Both the position numbers and the translations under genes were made by a program. A stretch of DNA of 11,473 nt from Euperipatoides rowelli (taxonomy: Eukaryota > Onychophora > Udeonychophora > Euonychophora > Peripatopsidae): assembly GCA_003024985.2 (NCBI GenBank), contig PXIH01S0080835.1; one strand, 5' to 3'. The notes under the pieces were generated by a model. That model was not told the DNA's origin. It searched no databases and saw nothing but the letters and a program-made list of their open reading frames with translations. Each line of letters opens with the position of its first letter. Positions within the stretch are counted from its first letter, which is position 1. This document shows positions 1-7,627 of this stretch, one piece after another.

Positions 1-960
1 ATAATGATTCCAGAATTAGAATATAAAAAAAGATACAATATTTGGAAACCATTAAGAATAAATCAAAGCAAGTAACTTCTGTACACACTCCTAACTGGCA
101 TTTTAAAAATTTAGATAAAAAAAGTGAAATTTTAATGCAGTATATAAAAAGTAATAAAATATATAATCTCAAAAAAAGTATAGTAGACATTTCTAAGATT
201 GATTATGCAGACTTAATTGAGAAGACTTTAAATAATAAAAGTTAGACAAAAGATTTTAAAAGCTTGTTGGAAATTAAAAATTATAGGTTTTTCATGATTA
301 TGCCTAGAGGTATTCCTCTTTATTGGTAATTGCAATAAGTCATTATACTGTAAGTTCCTTTTACAATGTTAAAATTAATTGAAGCAAAAAAATCACCAGG
401 CCCAGATTGTTTGTTGGCATTTTTTTTTAAATGTTAATCTGCCGTTGGAAATAAATAAATTTATTTTTAAGTTCATAAATAGTTTAGCACTCAAAAATGA
501 TAATTCTCAATTCTTAAATAGCTTTAATCAAAATATAAAGCAAAAATCAGATAGTATAATAAATTTTTTAAAATATATAGCCTAAGCTGTATTCAAGGGA
601 AATATTTGGTATTAAAACATATCAATAAAGTAAGCTATTGCTACAGAACTTTAAAAATAAAGAAGATGGATACTTAATAAGATTAGATATGATGCAAGCA
701 TAAAATCTTGTGAGATAATATACTGTAACTATTTATTATTAAAACTTAAACGGTTCAAAAGCATTGAATTTTACAATAAAAATGGCTGCTCTAGATTTCA
801 ACAACATTCTGTTCTTCAAGGATCACCATTATCCAACTTGATATAAGTTATTCCTTATATTTAATTGAGTTGTATTATTGAACTAAGAAAATAAATTAGA
901 GGAGTCTACCTAAATAATAAATCTTTAGAAATAAAAATTATCTCTTTAGTGCATAATAAC
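1..960 (+). pseudogene. Degenerate LINE (non-LTR retrotransposon) reverse transcriptase, L1/Tx1-like
   Basis: Reverse-transcriptase blocks appear in the expected order but in different frames. KSPGPDCLLAFFFK (387-428, frame 3) matches the LINE block usually written KSPGPDG..AEFYK. RLDMMQA (680-700, frame 2) sits where RT domain A (xDxxKAYD) belongs. SRFQQHSVLQGSPLSN (about 793-837, frame 1) is the domain B block (RQGxPLSP), followed by IRGVYLNNKSLEIKI at about 895-940. The catalytic YADD box is not recognisable; the similarity fades at VHNN near 960. An open stretch at 42-245 (starts METIKNKSKQ) lies upstream, where the linker between endonuclease and RT would be, but I do not recognise it. 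In the family, RT copies element RNA into the genome at a nicked site. Stops and frameshifts make this a dead copy, truncated on both sides. L1/Tx1 assignment is inference; the LINE identity is fairly secure. Confidence 0.75.
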
Positions 961-1075
961 GGTGAAAGAAAATCCACTATTTCTACGCCGGGGTTGCCTG
1001 CAGAATCAAACACCTGATATAGCATATATGCACAAGCTCATTGTGGCCGAGTATGTTACCGATCGGACCACGGAG
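961..1075 (-). mobile_element. Truncated tRNA-headed SINE, group A
   Basis: Read on the minus strand from 1073, the sequence starts CCGTGGTCCGATCGGTAAC, which contains a pol III A-box-like TGGTCCGATCGG. A B-box-like GTTTGATTC follows, differing from GWTCRANNC at one base. The body then reads CCCCGGCGTAGAAAT and ATTTTCTTTCA. The same body occurs in the copies at 1449-1804 and 10440-10672. Similarity stops near 961, exactly where the LINE coding similarity ends, so the SINE is cut at its 3' end or was inserted there. It has no tail and no visible target duplication. It is probably not an active tRNA gene because no acceptor stem can be paired. Confidence 0.5.
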
Positions 1076-1441
1076 CCTTGGCTATAAGATTATGTTACAG
1101 CTAAAATATATCAAAAAGATTCTAATACATTTTACCTTGCTCATTATAATTTGAAAATTGACTCACATTTTTCATTGATATCCATAGGCCAAAGTGTCTT
1201 CAATCAGTATTCACTGTTATAATAAGAGTCATGAAATTTTTTTTTAATGAATTGTTTATATATATAGCCATACTGCATATATTATTGACATACCACCATT
1301 TCATGAGATTTGTTGGTATGTGTCTAATAGATGCATTGAAACAAGTCCCATATGTCTCAAATCTTTTGTAACTTTCCTAAGTTTGAATGACATTAATTTA
1401 TTTGTAGAATTCAATAATATAGTGATATTCTGTAAATAAAA
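1076..1441. other. AT-rich spacer, no gene seen
   Basis: There is no coding-like open frame. The only structure noted is a short inverted repeat near 1288-1325 (ACATACCA with TGGTATGT, loop about 18 nt). It may be old LINE or SINE flank. Confidence 0.5.
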
Positions 1442-1448
1442 GAAAATC

Positions 1449-1804
1449 ATTGTACAGCTCTGGTGTTCCAGGGGTTTAAGGCCTTTTGCTGGAATTGGAG
1501 CTGTGCATATAAGGCAATCGTGGTTCGATCTCTGGGTAGCCCTGGTGCTGTGGGAAAACGGAATTTTCTTTAGTAGTTGTACAGCACCAGGGATTTTTTT
1601 CTCATTGTAGGAACTATCAGTAAATAATTTTCAGAATTGAATTGGATTTATGATGACCTGGGAACTGAAAATGGACTAATGAATATATCGTCACTGTTGT
1701 ATCCGGTATAAGAAGATTGTATATATATCGATACTTGTAAATATTGTAAATAGAATAAACGCAGAAATTTCCTCTGGAAATTTATTTAAAAAAAAAAAAA
1801 AAAT
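1449..1804 (+). mobile_element. Near-complete tRNA-headed SINE with poly(A) tail, group A
   Basis: The head carries a B-box-like GGTTCGATCTC at about 1522-1532, with a weaker A-box-like TGGTGTTCCAGGGG upstream near 1462. Pol III would transcribe from these internal boxes. The body contains a perfect 12-bp inverted repeat, CCCTGGTGCTGT at 1540-1551 with ACAGCACCAGGG at 1581-1592. The 3' part holds GGTATAAGA...TTGTATA, ATATTGTA and GAATAAA and ends in 16 A's at 1788-1803. A 7-bp GAAAATC occurs at 1442-1448 and again at 1805-1811 and may be the target-site duplication; in AT-rich DNA this match is weak by itself. SINEs encode no protein and depend on a LINE for movement. This is the best-preserved SINE in the window and can serve as reference for the group. 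Confidence 0.65.
1540..1592 (+). repeat. 12-bp perfect inverted repeat inside the SINE body
   Basis: CCCTGGTGCTGT (1540-1551) pairs fully with ACAGCACCAGGG (1581-1592) across a 29-nt loop. The copy at 10440-10672 keeps a 9-bp version (10539-10547 with 10581-10589), so the hairpin is a property of the family. Confidence 0.8.
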
Positions 1805-1811
1805 GAAAATC

Positions 1812-2133
1812 GGACTCAATGTGTTTCATGCATAATTTATATAAAAGTTCTTGTGTTTTTAATATATTTCTATATTTTAACATTACTTTTGTTAGTAGAC
1901 AATTCGTTTTTATTTTGAACAAAAAATTATAAAGGTCAGCACTAAAATGCATTTGTCTATAACCCATAAGTATTATCTTTTATTACTATACTTACTCAAA
2001 TAATGAGAGTATTTGATACACTTTCTATGATAATTTTTGTAATTAATGTTATCATTAGATTTCATTCTTCAAGCACTTCTTTATATATTTTAGAAATCTT
2101 AAGTAAAATGCAACATTTTTTAAAAATTAACAT
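1812..2133. other. AT-rich spacer, no gene seen
   Basis: No protein-like frame or repeat was recognised between the SINE and the pseudogene. The upstream part of the pseudogene may be decayed beyond recognition here. Confidence 0.5.
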
Positions 2134-2818
2134 TACTTGGTGATTCTTACAGCCTTGGCTGTACTATTATAATAAACAAACAAACAAACATCTTCAAACA
2201 AGGTAAAGGAAATACTGAAAACAAACCATATTTACCAAACTGCATTAAATTTGGATCTGCCATCAGATATAACATCCTTTTCCTACATGGGTTTAGTGGC
2301 ACTGATAATACTTCCAAATTTTTCAAACTGGGCAAACTGAAGTTTTTAAAGTTATTTCTAAAACATGAATAGCTATATACTATAAGTTTTGGCTGTTGAA
2401 TTGTTTAAAGAACTATCAGCTAAATTTTCTAAGATAACTGAAGCAGAAAATGCATTGATTCTTCATCTGTATAGGCTCTAATAAAAATGAATTACTTTAT
2501 GAATTGTGATACCAATACTTCGCCAAATCACTAACAAAAAGCACTTTTAATCTTTCCCTCCTACTGAAGTGGCTGTTCGGTTTCATTCATTTCTGACTTA
2601 CCACTTAGTATAGAAATGGTTGGGTTTCACCAAATGCCAATTGTAGCTGCCAAAAGGCTAGATTAAAATGTTCAATGATTTGTAATATGTGTATAGGATT
2701 ATCATGTCCCAACAAAGAATTATTCTGTGATAAAACAGACTGTGATGACCTTGGCAATACTTCACAGGAAGATGAAGAATTATCACCTCGGAAAGAATAT
2801 AGATTTGTTAAGAGATAG
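2134..2818 (+). pseudogene. Broken copy of a multicopy animal protein family (DTD / HAxxGCDTTS / Cys-rich tail)
   Basis: At least five frame segments line up in a domain order I associate with a widespread, poorly characterised invertebrate protein family. (1) LLGDS... near 2134, where family members have a GDTDLLVLL-like Asp motif; a nuclease-like fold is only a guess. (2) Frame 3, 2150-2372: ILFLHGFSGTDNTSKFFKLG, matching the family's ILFLHAFTGCDTTSA..GKxK. (3) Frame 1, 2392-2475: AVELFKELSAKFSKITEAEN. (4) Frame 2, 2480-2553: NKNELLYEL*YQYFAKSLTK. (5) Frame 1, about 2551-2610: FPPTEVAVRFHSFLTYH then KWLG, matching LPPTxxAxxxHSxRxYxQxxxWLG. (6) Frame 2, 2612-2818: NGWVSPNANCSCQKARLKCS and further cysteines with spacing CxC-x6-C-x3-C-x2-C-x4-C, then an acidic tail ending VKR and a TAG. 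The segment from 2612 is 68 codons without a stop. The start is missing. The family recognition is from memory, so a homology search is needed; the pseudogene status is clear from frameshifts and stops. Confidence 0.65.
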
Positions 2819-3216
2819 TGTATAAATGACAGAGCAAAGTGCTGTCAATAACAAGAGAGTTGAATTAAGATTAATCTAGTGCTAAATTAATTTCTCACCA
2901 CGATTTTACTGTATATACATTGTAAAACAGTATTATTCTTCAATTAATGTATTTCAGATTATTAGTGTACACCATACATTTATTGTAACCCTATACCCAT
3001 TATTGGGTCAGAATAGACTATATAATTGGATGTAAGGACCTTAAAATTACACAGAAGTTAATTTCACCATGTTATACTAGACAATGCAGGGATAGAAAAA
3101 AAATGATGTGTACTATCTTATGTCTATAGTGATGAAATGAGGCACCATAGTAGAAAAATTTATATCTTTTTTGTAGAGAATTTTATGTAGATCATTTTCT
3201 GTATTTAACATTTTTC
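2819..3216. other. AT-rich spacer, no gene seen
   Basis: This stretch between the pseudogene and the tandem array shows no convincing coding frame, RNA gene or repeat. It may include the decayed 3' untranslated part of the pseudogene source. Confidence 0.45.
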
Positions 3217-3661
3217 TGCTCGGCCATCTTCGGTGAGCCGATGATGCCCGAAGATGTTTTAGCTCTATTTTCTGTCCATAGATGTCACTGTATCTGTCAT
3301 TTTTGACAGACTTTTAGACTAGTTTAACTATAATAAAAGGCAAGTTTGGTCACTTTGGTTATGATGTTTGTGACGCTGCTCGGCCATCTTCGGCGAGCCG
3401 ATGATGTCTGAAGATGTTTTGCTCTTTTTCTGTCCATAGATGTCGCTGTATCCGTCATTTTTAACAGACTTTTAAACTAGTTAACTATAATAAAAGGCAA
3501 GTCTGGATCACTTTGGTCATGATGTCTGTCACGCTGCTCGGCCATCTTCGGCGAGCCGATGATGCCTGAAGATGTTTAGCTCTATTTTCTGTCCATAGAT
3601 GTCGCTGTAGGCTATCCATCATTTTAGAAGGGCTTTTAAACTAGTAATACTAATAAAAATT
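3217..3661. repeat. Tandem repeat of about 160 bp, 2.8 copies, GC-rich core with hairpins
   Basis: Units start TGCTCGGCCATCTTCGG at 3217, 3377 and 3535, giving periods of 160 and 158 bp; the third unit fades near 3661. Each unit has a GC-rich core (CGGCCATCTTCGG, then GAGCCGATGATG, then GAAGATGTTT), a middle CTGTCCATAGATGTC, and an AT-rich end (ACTATAATAAAAGGCAAG). The core can fold two ways: GCTCG with CGAGC around the CATCTTC, or CATCTTCGG with CCGAAGATG, which is perfect in unit 1 and one mismatch in units 2 and 3. Unit 1 also has CTGTCA TTTT TGACAG. The unit is satellite-like in size but the array is short, so it may be a piece of a larger satellite or the internal tandem part of a transposon. 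No protein is proposed. Confidence 0.9.
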
Positions 3662-4304
3662 ATAAGTTACAAATATAAAATTATTTTAAATAAATTTAAT
3701 TCGATTATTAATAAAATTCATTAAAATATTATTTTCAAAATGGATCGACTTCCATATAAAATTTTATCTATTTAACTTTATTTATAAAAATATTATCCCA
3801 GTTTAAAATGAAACAATTTGTCAGACATGATTCTTTATTCACAACAGCGTAAATACATAGATCTCATGCCAAGAAAATGCATTCATTGATAAGGGAATTT
3901 AAATACTAAGGCTAAATTTAATAGCCTTAGGAAGTTGGAGATAACTGTTTTGGAATGTTTCTTTGCTCAATGCTAATATACTGTATGATGATTGCAAGAG
4001 ATAGTAGAACAGGTTCTTCTATGGAATATCTGAGATAATGGTAGTTCTTTCATTGAATAAGTCCCTTTTTAAGACCATTTTTACAATGAATTGATTCATT
4101 ATTTTATAAATATTAACTCCTCATTTATCTTAATCTTTAACATTTCGACATTCAAGTATGAATCTAATTATTTATTGTTATACTATACCAAATCCCCTTT
4201 TCTAGTATTAAAATTTAAGATTTAAAAGTGTTTCACCTTATATTTTATTTACTTGTTATGGCCTTTTCAATTTCTTNAAAAAAAAGGTTATCAAAATATT
4301 TTTA
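3662..4304. other. AT-rich spacer with one hairpin and one ambiguous base
   Basis: No gene is seen. It contains a small perfect hairpin (3906-3930) and an N at 4277 within an A-rich run, an assembly or base-calling ambiguity. Part may belong to the transposon whose end lies at 4362. Confidence 0.5.
3906..3930. repeat. Perfect 9-bp hairpin
   Basis: CTAAGGCTA (3906-3914) and TAGCCTTAG (3922-3930) are exact reverse complements with a 7-nt loop. No T-run follows on either strand that would suggest a terminator or small RNA. It is probably repeat-derived or chance. Confidence 0.7.
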
Positions 4305-4362
4305 AAGAGGGTGTCAAAAATCAACTGAGCCCCGGGTACCAAACAGTCATGCTACGCCTCTG
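4305..4362 (-). mobile_element. Solo end of a DNA transposon, CAGAGGCGTA type
   Basis: On the minus strand the sequence begins CAGAGGCGTAGCATGACT and continues through GGTACCCGGGGC. CAGTGGCGTA starts followed by G/C-rich blocks are typical termini of hAT-like elements in many animals, as I recall. A related end in the opposite orientation starts at 11199. No partner terminus was found between 3660 and 4300, and no matching 8-bp duplication was found, so this is a solo or truncated end. The hAT label is tentative. Confidence 0.4.
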
Positions 4363-4964
4363 CTATTGTGTATACAGTAATTCCTTGCTTTCTAGTTATT
4401 GTATATCATTTATCATTTTTATAAAATAAGTTGATAGTCATATTTTCTGGTTGATAAACAGCATTATTTTGCATCTTGATTTTTGGTTTGTCGATTTTAA
4501 AATATTTTTATCGTTCGCGTTCGATTTAAAATAGTATTTATTCTAAAATCATTATTTTTAACAAAACAAAGTAAATGGCTTATAGGTTAATAGAAAAATT
4601 AAGATGAAAAACATTTGTCTAGGATATAAATGATTACAATGTTATACTATTAATAATTTACTTGTTGTAATGCATAATTTAAGTAAATTTATGAGAGAGA
4701 ATATTTAAGGCTAATATACTTTAAGATAATATTATTATAAAATTTATTATATTAAAAGTAGCCTATGTTAAAACTATTGAATAGACTTCTTCTCTAATGT
4801 ACTTTATTCAAATTGAGCAGGTGCAGACAGCCAATGCCCTTATAAAAGTGTTATTAGTATGTTCTTAAATATTTTGAGAATATTTACACTGATAATGATA
4901 GCATTTTATAGTCAGAAAGTTCTTAGTGTTATGTAGTTTTTGTTCTTAATTTTATAATAAATGC
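4363..4964. other. AT-rich spacer, no gene seen
   Basis: The only notable detail is a short direct repetition of CGATTT(T)AAAATA near 4493-4536. It may be flank of the LINE 3' end that follows on the minus strand. Confidence 0.5.
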
Positions 4965-5460
4965 TTTATTGAAACTAAATTACCATGAGGAAGAGAAAAC
5001 ATAATAACAACAAAAGGAGCCGAAAGACTCAAATCCACAAAAACAAAGAAAAAGAACTATGAAATTATACATAACTCTTCCATTCAAAATTAGCAATTGG
5101 GTAGGATAAGTCAATTCAGAGTTTTTGAAAATCTTTAAATTTTAAAAATCGAAAATCTATTTTCCAAAACTTAGCCAAAATGATCTTTACATAAACTTGT
5201 GGTACTACTTTAATGTTTTGAAATATATATAAACATCTAATTTTCCATAATGTAAATACATACATAATAAGAAATCTTATTTTAGGCTTATAGGAACAAG
5301 TCCTGTACAGATGAATACTTATTTGTGTCTGCATGTAACAACATCCTATCAATACAAATTCTGGATTGTGTAAAATAACTAGTCTACACTTTAAAAGTAA
5401 ATGATCACTGTCTTCTTCCAGTGGGCAGAAAGGACAATTTACAGTTTGTGTTCTTAGAGA
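4965..5460 (-). pseudogene. 3' end of a LINE: Cys/His C-terminal domain and polyadenylation signal
   Basis: On the minus strand the frame is open from 5460 to the stop at 5116 (114 codons). It begins SLRTQTVNCPFCPLEEDSDH and continues LLLKC, a CxxC...HxxxxC pattern. The C-terminus of many L1-like ORF2 proteins has this form (CPxC...E...HLLxxC), followed by a hydrophobic and basic helix region, here FTLWKIRCLYIF and AKFWKIDFRFLKF. There is no start of its own; the RT part should lie upstream (higher coordinates), but the open frame stops at 5461-5463 and nothing recognisable precedes it. Beyond the stop, a further open piece NFEWKSYV is followed by a pyrimidine-rich 3' region and AATAAA at 4970-4965. 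This is a 5'-truncated insertion in the usual LINE manner. It may or may not be the same family as the fragment at 1-960, as the two do not overlap. Confidence 0.6.
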
Positions 5461-5517
5461 TTAATAATACTGTATTTAGAACCATTTTAACCTTGGTAAA
5501 AAAAAATAAAGTTTTAA

Positions 5518-6183
5518 TTAAAGGTCAAATGTAACAGATTTTTAAATTTTTATTTTATTATTGATTTTCAAAGAGAATTACTAAAAACAAAAAAAATTCC
5601 ACTGGAATAAAATAATTTAAAATGCATAAAAAAAAGTTATTTAAAGATAAAATTAAGACTATTGCTATCTCAGTATGAGATTACAAATTAAAACTTTCAC
5701 ATTTTTTGGGGTCTGAGATTAATTTGATGACGAAATTGTTCACTACAGCTGTTTTCTTTGTAATGATTTAATATGTAAATAGAGGTATGTTCAACTTGTA
5801 TTAAAGGTCATTTTGATTTATTAAAATAAAAAATTAGACCATAATAGCACAAAGGATGAATTTGATTATGATTTTTTACAAATATTTTTTTTTTGTCCAT
5901 AGGATTTCCAGCTTTAAGCTGACAAAGAGAGCAAATATTCTATAGTTAAGGATAGCAAGCTCTATTCTTTTATAGTCTATGACATCACAAAATATATCCC
6001 CTGGTGTATACAGTGGACAATGTTGTTTTAAGGGGGAGGAGCTAAAGAGAATTATTTTAAAAATTAAATTGTAAATAACTATTTTGTTTTTAATTTTTTT
6101 CCTAGTGGATATTTTTTTTAGTAAAAATCTTTGATAATCATTAATAATTTTTTTTTTAAAAATCCGTTACATTTGACCTTTAA
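5518..6183. mobile_element. Non-autonomous TIR element, 666 bp, TTAA-flanked
   Basis: The ends 5518-5546 and 6155-6183 are inverted copies of 29 bp with one mismatch (A/G in the ..AACRGATTTTT part). Each starts TTAAAGGTCAAATG reading inward. The outermost TTAA on both sides (5518-5521, 6180-6183) could be a TTAA target duplication as in piggyBac-like elements, or simply the first bases of the TIR with a TA duplication as in Tc1/mariner relatives. The terminus AGGTCAAATG is not the usual piggyBac CCY start, so the superfamily is open. No transposase frame is inside. The interior has weak subterminal symmetry (TTGTTCACTACAG near 5738 against CAGTGGACAA near 6011 reversed) and a block CCCCTGGTGTATACAGTGG. 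It needs a transposase supplied from elsewhere. Confidence 0.75.
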
Positions 6184-6778
6184 ATAACAATTTATTAGCT
6201 TTGATAACTATGAATTAAAAAAAACTTGTAGTTTCTGTTTATATGGGGGTGAAATGTAAGAAAAATGGCAGATATTTAATAATTTTTTTTGTAATATTGA
6301 TTTAATATACAGTATATGTTTGGCTGATATTGTGTTTGGTGTAACATTAGGGTTTTAATGAACAAACTGAGACATTGAAACAAATGATAATAGTAAATGA
6401 CTTCCTCTCCATTTACCAGAAAATGGTTCTCCATTTATGCAATAATGAATGAGTGAATTAAAGTGGTTTATCAATGCCTATTTCAACTTCATTAATTTAT
6501 GTGTATTTTTGTAAAACAAATGCTTGTTTAATTAATCAATTTGTTATATTTGGTCCATAAATGTACCAAAATTCGCTTTTATGCCAATATGCATCAAATT
6601 ATCAACCCTTCATATGACAAATCTTGGCAGAAAAATTTCACACCGATTCCAGTAATAGTAATAATGGTTGACTGGTTGTCAGACCAGAATAGGGGCCATT
6701 TTCTTTAAAGACCAATCAGAATGTAGATCAGATCATCAGTGATTCAAAGCTTTATTTATTATTATTTTTCATTTGCAG
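6184..6778. other. AT-rich spacer, no gene; CCAAT-like motif
   Basis: No coding frame is convincing. A motif AGACCAATCAGA at 6709-6720 fits the CCAAT-box pattern bound by NF-Y, and the same motif is in the foldback element at 9607-9664. The AAACTACAAGTTTT core near 9129-9142 recurs in reverse orientation near 6219-6235, so fragments of one repeat may lie in both places. Confidence 0.4.
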
Positions 6779-6780
6779 TT

Positions 6781-6846
6781 GGTGACTCGGTGGTTTTTAT
6801 AAAAGATACTCGAAACAATCAGACTGAAAATAAAATAAACCTTTAA
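6781..6846 (+). other. Possible terminal coding exon (weak)
   Basis: A pyrimidine-rich stretch ends in TTTTTCATTTGCAG at 6765-6778, a good splice-acceptor shape. The next frame reads GDSVVFIKDTRNNQTENKIN followed by L and a TAA at 6844-6846. AATAAA-type signals overlap the end (around 6828-6839). Acceptor, short open frame, stop and polyadenylation signal in this order is what a last exon looks like. However, 21 codons can be open by chance, and no upstream exon was identified. I do not recognise the peptide. Confidence 0.2.
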
Positions 6847-7190
6847 CAGGTTTTATTTGCATTAAAAAATATAATCTCTAAGAATGTTTAAGAAATATTA
6901 TTAAAAACTTTGGAAATAATAGTTAACATTTCGTTCTCATCGTGTCAAGTTAATAACGTACAAAAGCCGTCCGGTATTTTGAGGTATTTTTTTTTCTTCT
7001 TAAAATTGATTTCAACTTCAATCCTAAGAATTATCTCAAAATTTTATGGATTTTATATTGATGTGGAGAAAGTAACTTTTTCTCTGTTTATTTATTTATT
7101 TTTTCTTCAAAACTTTAAGCAATTACATGGGTTGACTATTTTTCTAAACAATAACGTAATATGAATTTATGACAGGAGATGATAGAAAAT
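6847..7190. other. AT-rich spacer, no gene accepted
   Basis: A frame open at 6910-7164 begins at TTG, is rich in F, I and L, and runs through T-homopolymers, so it looks like low-complexity chance. No repeat boundary was found before 7191. Confidence 0.45.
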
Positions 7191-7385
7191 GGATCCAATA
7201 AGTGACAATTACCATGTTTTTATAATTTGTGCATCTATTTTGACTCTAGATTATACCCCCCCCCCCTTCCAGCCCAATGTTTTAAATACGTAGTAGCAGT
7301 TACGGTTCAGGGTAAGGGTAAGGTTAGGACTGTAAATAATAAAATAAAGCTGATATTCACTTACTTATTGTCACTTATTGGATCC
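7191..7385. mobile_element. MITE-like element, 195 bp, 19-bp perfect TIRs
   Basis: GGATCCAATAAGTGACAAT at 7191-7209 is repeated exactly in inverted orientation at 7367-7385. The interior holds an 11-C run near 7256-7266 and GGGTAAGGGTAAGGTTAGG at about 7309-7327, which resembles degenerate telomere-type repeats. No clear target duplication flanks the TIRs (left GATAGAAAAT, right GGGTTCTAAG). There is no coding capacity. It is best read as a miniature inverted-repeat transposable element of unknown superfamily. Confidence 0.7.
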
Positions 7386-7627
7386 GGGTTCTAAGCTCTC
7401 ATGTTATGACTAGTGTCTGGATCCCAGATATGCATTTCCCCCAAGCAAGATTTTATCCTTTGGCTACGTCAAATTGATGCCAGCTCGTGGGTTTTATTTT
7501 TTTTAAACAACATAGAAACTTGCAAATTTTTATGTTTCACTTTAAATATCCCAAATTGATTAATTAAACAAATATTTTTAGGTAGAACTAAACATAAGTC
7601 AATTTAAAAAAACATTGATAAACCAGT
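7386..7627. other. Spacer, nothing recognised
   Basis: No gene or repeat was recognised. GGATCC recurs at 7421-7426 just outside the MITE-like element, within CTGGATCCCAG, without an obvious partner. Confidence 0.4.

Noticed and set aside
1782-1967. Open frame of 61 codons on the minus strand
   Set aside because: It ends in a phenylalanine run created by the poly(A) tail of the SINE at 1449-1804 and has no motif.
2167-2190. (CAAA)n microsatellite as the tail of a retroelement
   Set aside because: Only about four units are present, and the sequence lies inside the frame of the pseudogene, so it is not at an element boundary.
2147-2335. Open frame of 62 codons on the minus strand
   Set aside because: It is the antisense shadow of the pseudogene segment containing HGFSGTDNTS on the plus strand.
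3154-3304. Coding frame through tandem unit 1 (CSAIFGEPMMPEDVLALFS)
   Set aside because: The same frame is closed in units 2 and 3 by early stops, and the unit is better explained as a non-coding tandem repeat with hairpins.
6910-7164. Open frame of 84 codons on the plus strand
   Set aside because: It begins at TTG and consists mostly of F, I and L from T-rich runs; no domain was seen.
7309-7327. Telomere or interstitial telomeric repeat
   Set aside because: Only about three irregular units are present, and they lie inside a 195-bp inverted-repeat element.
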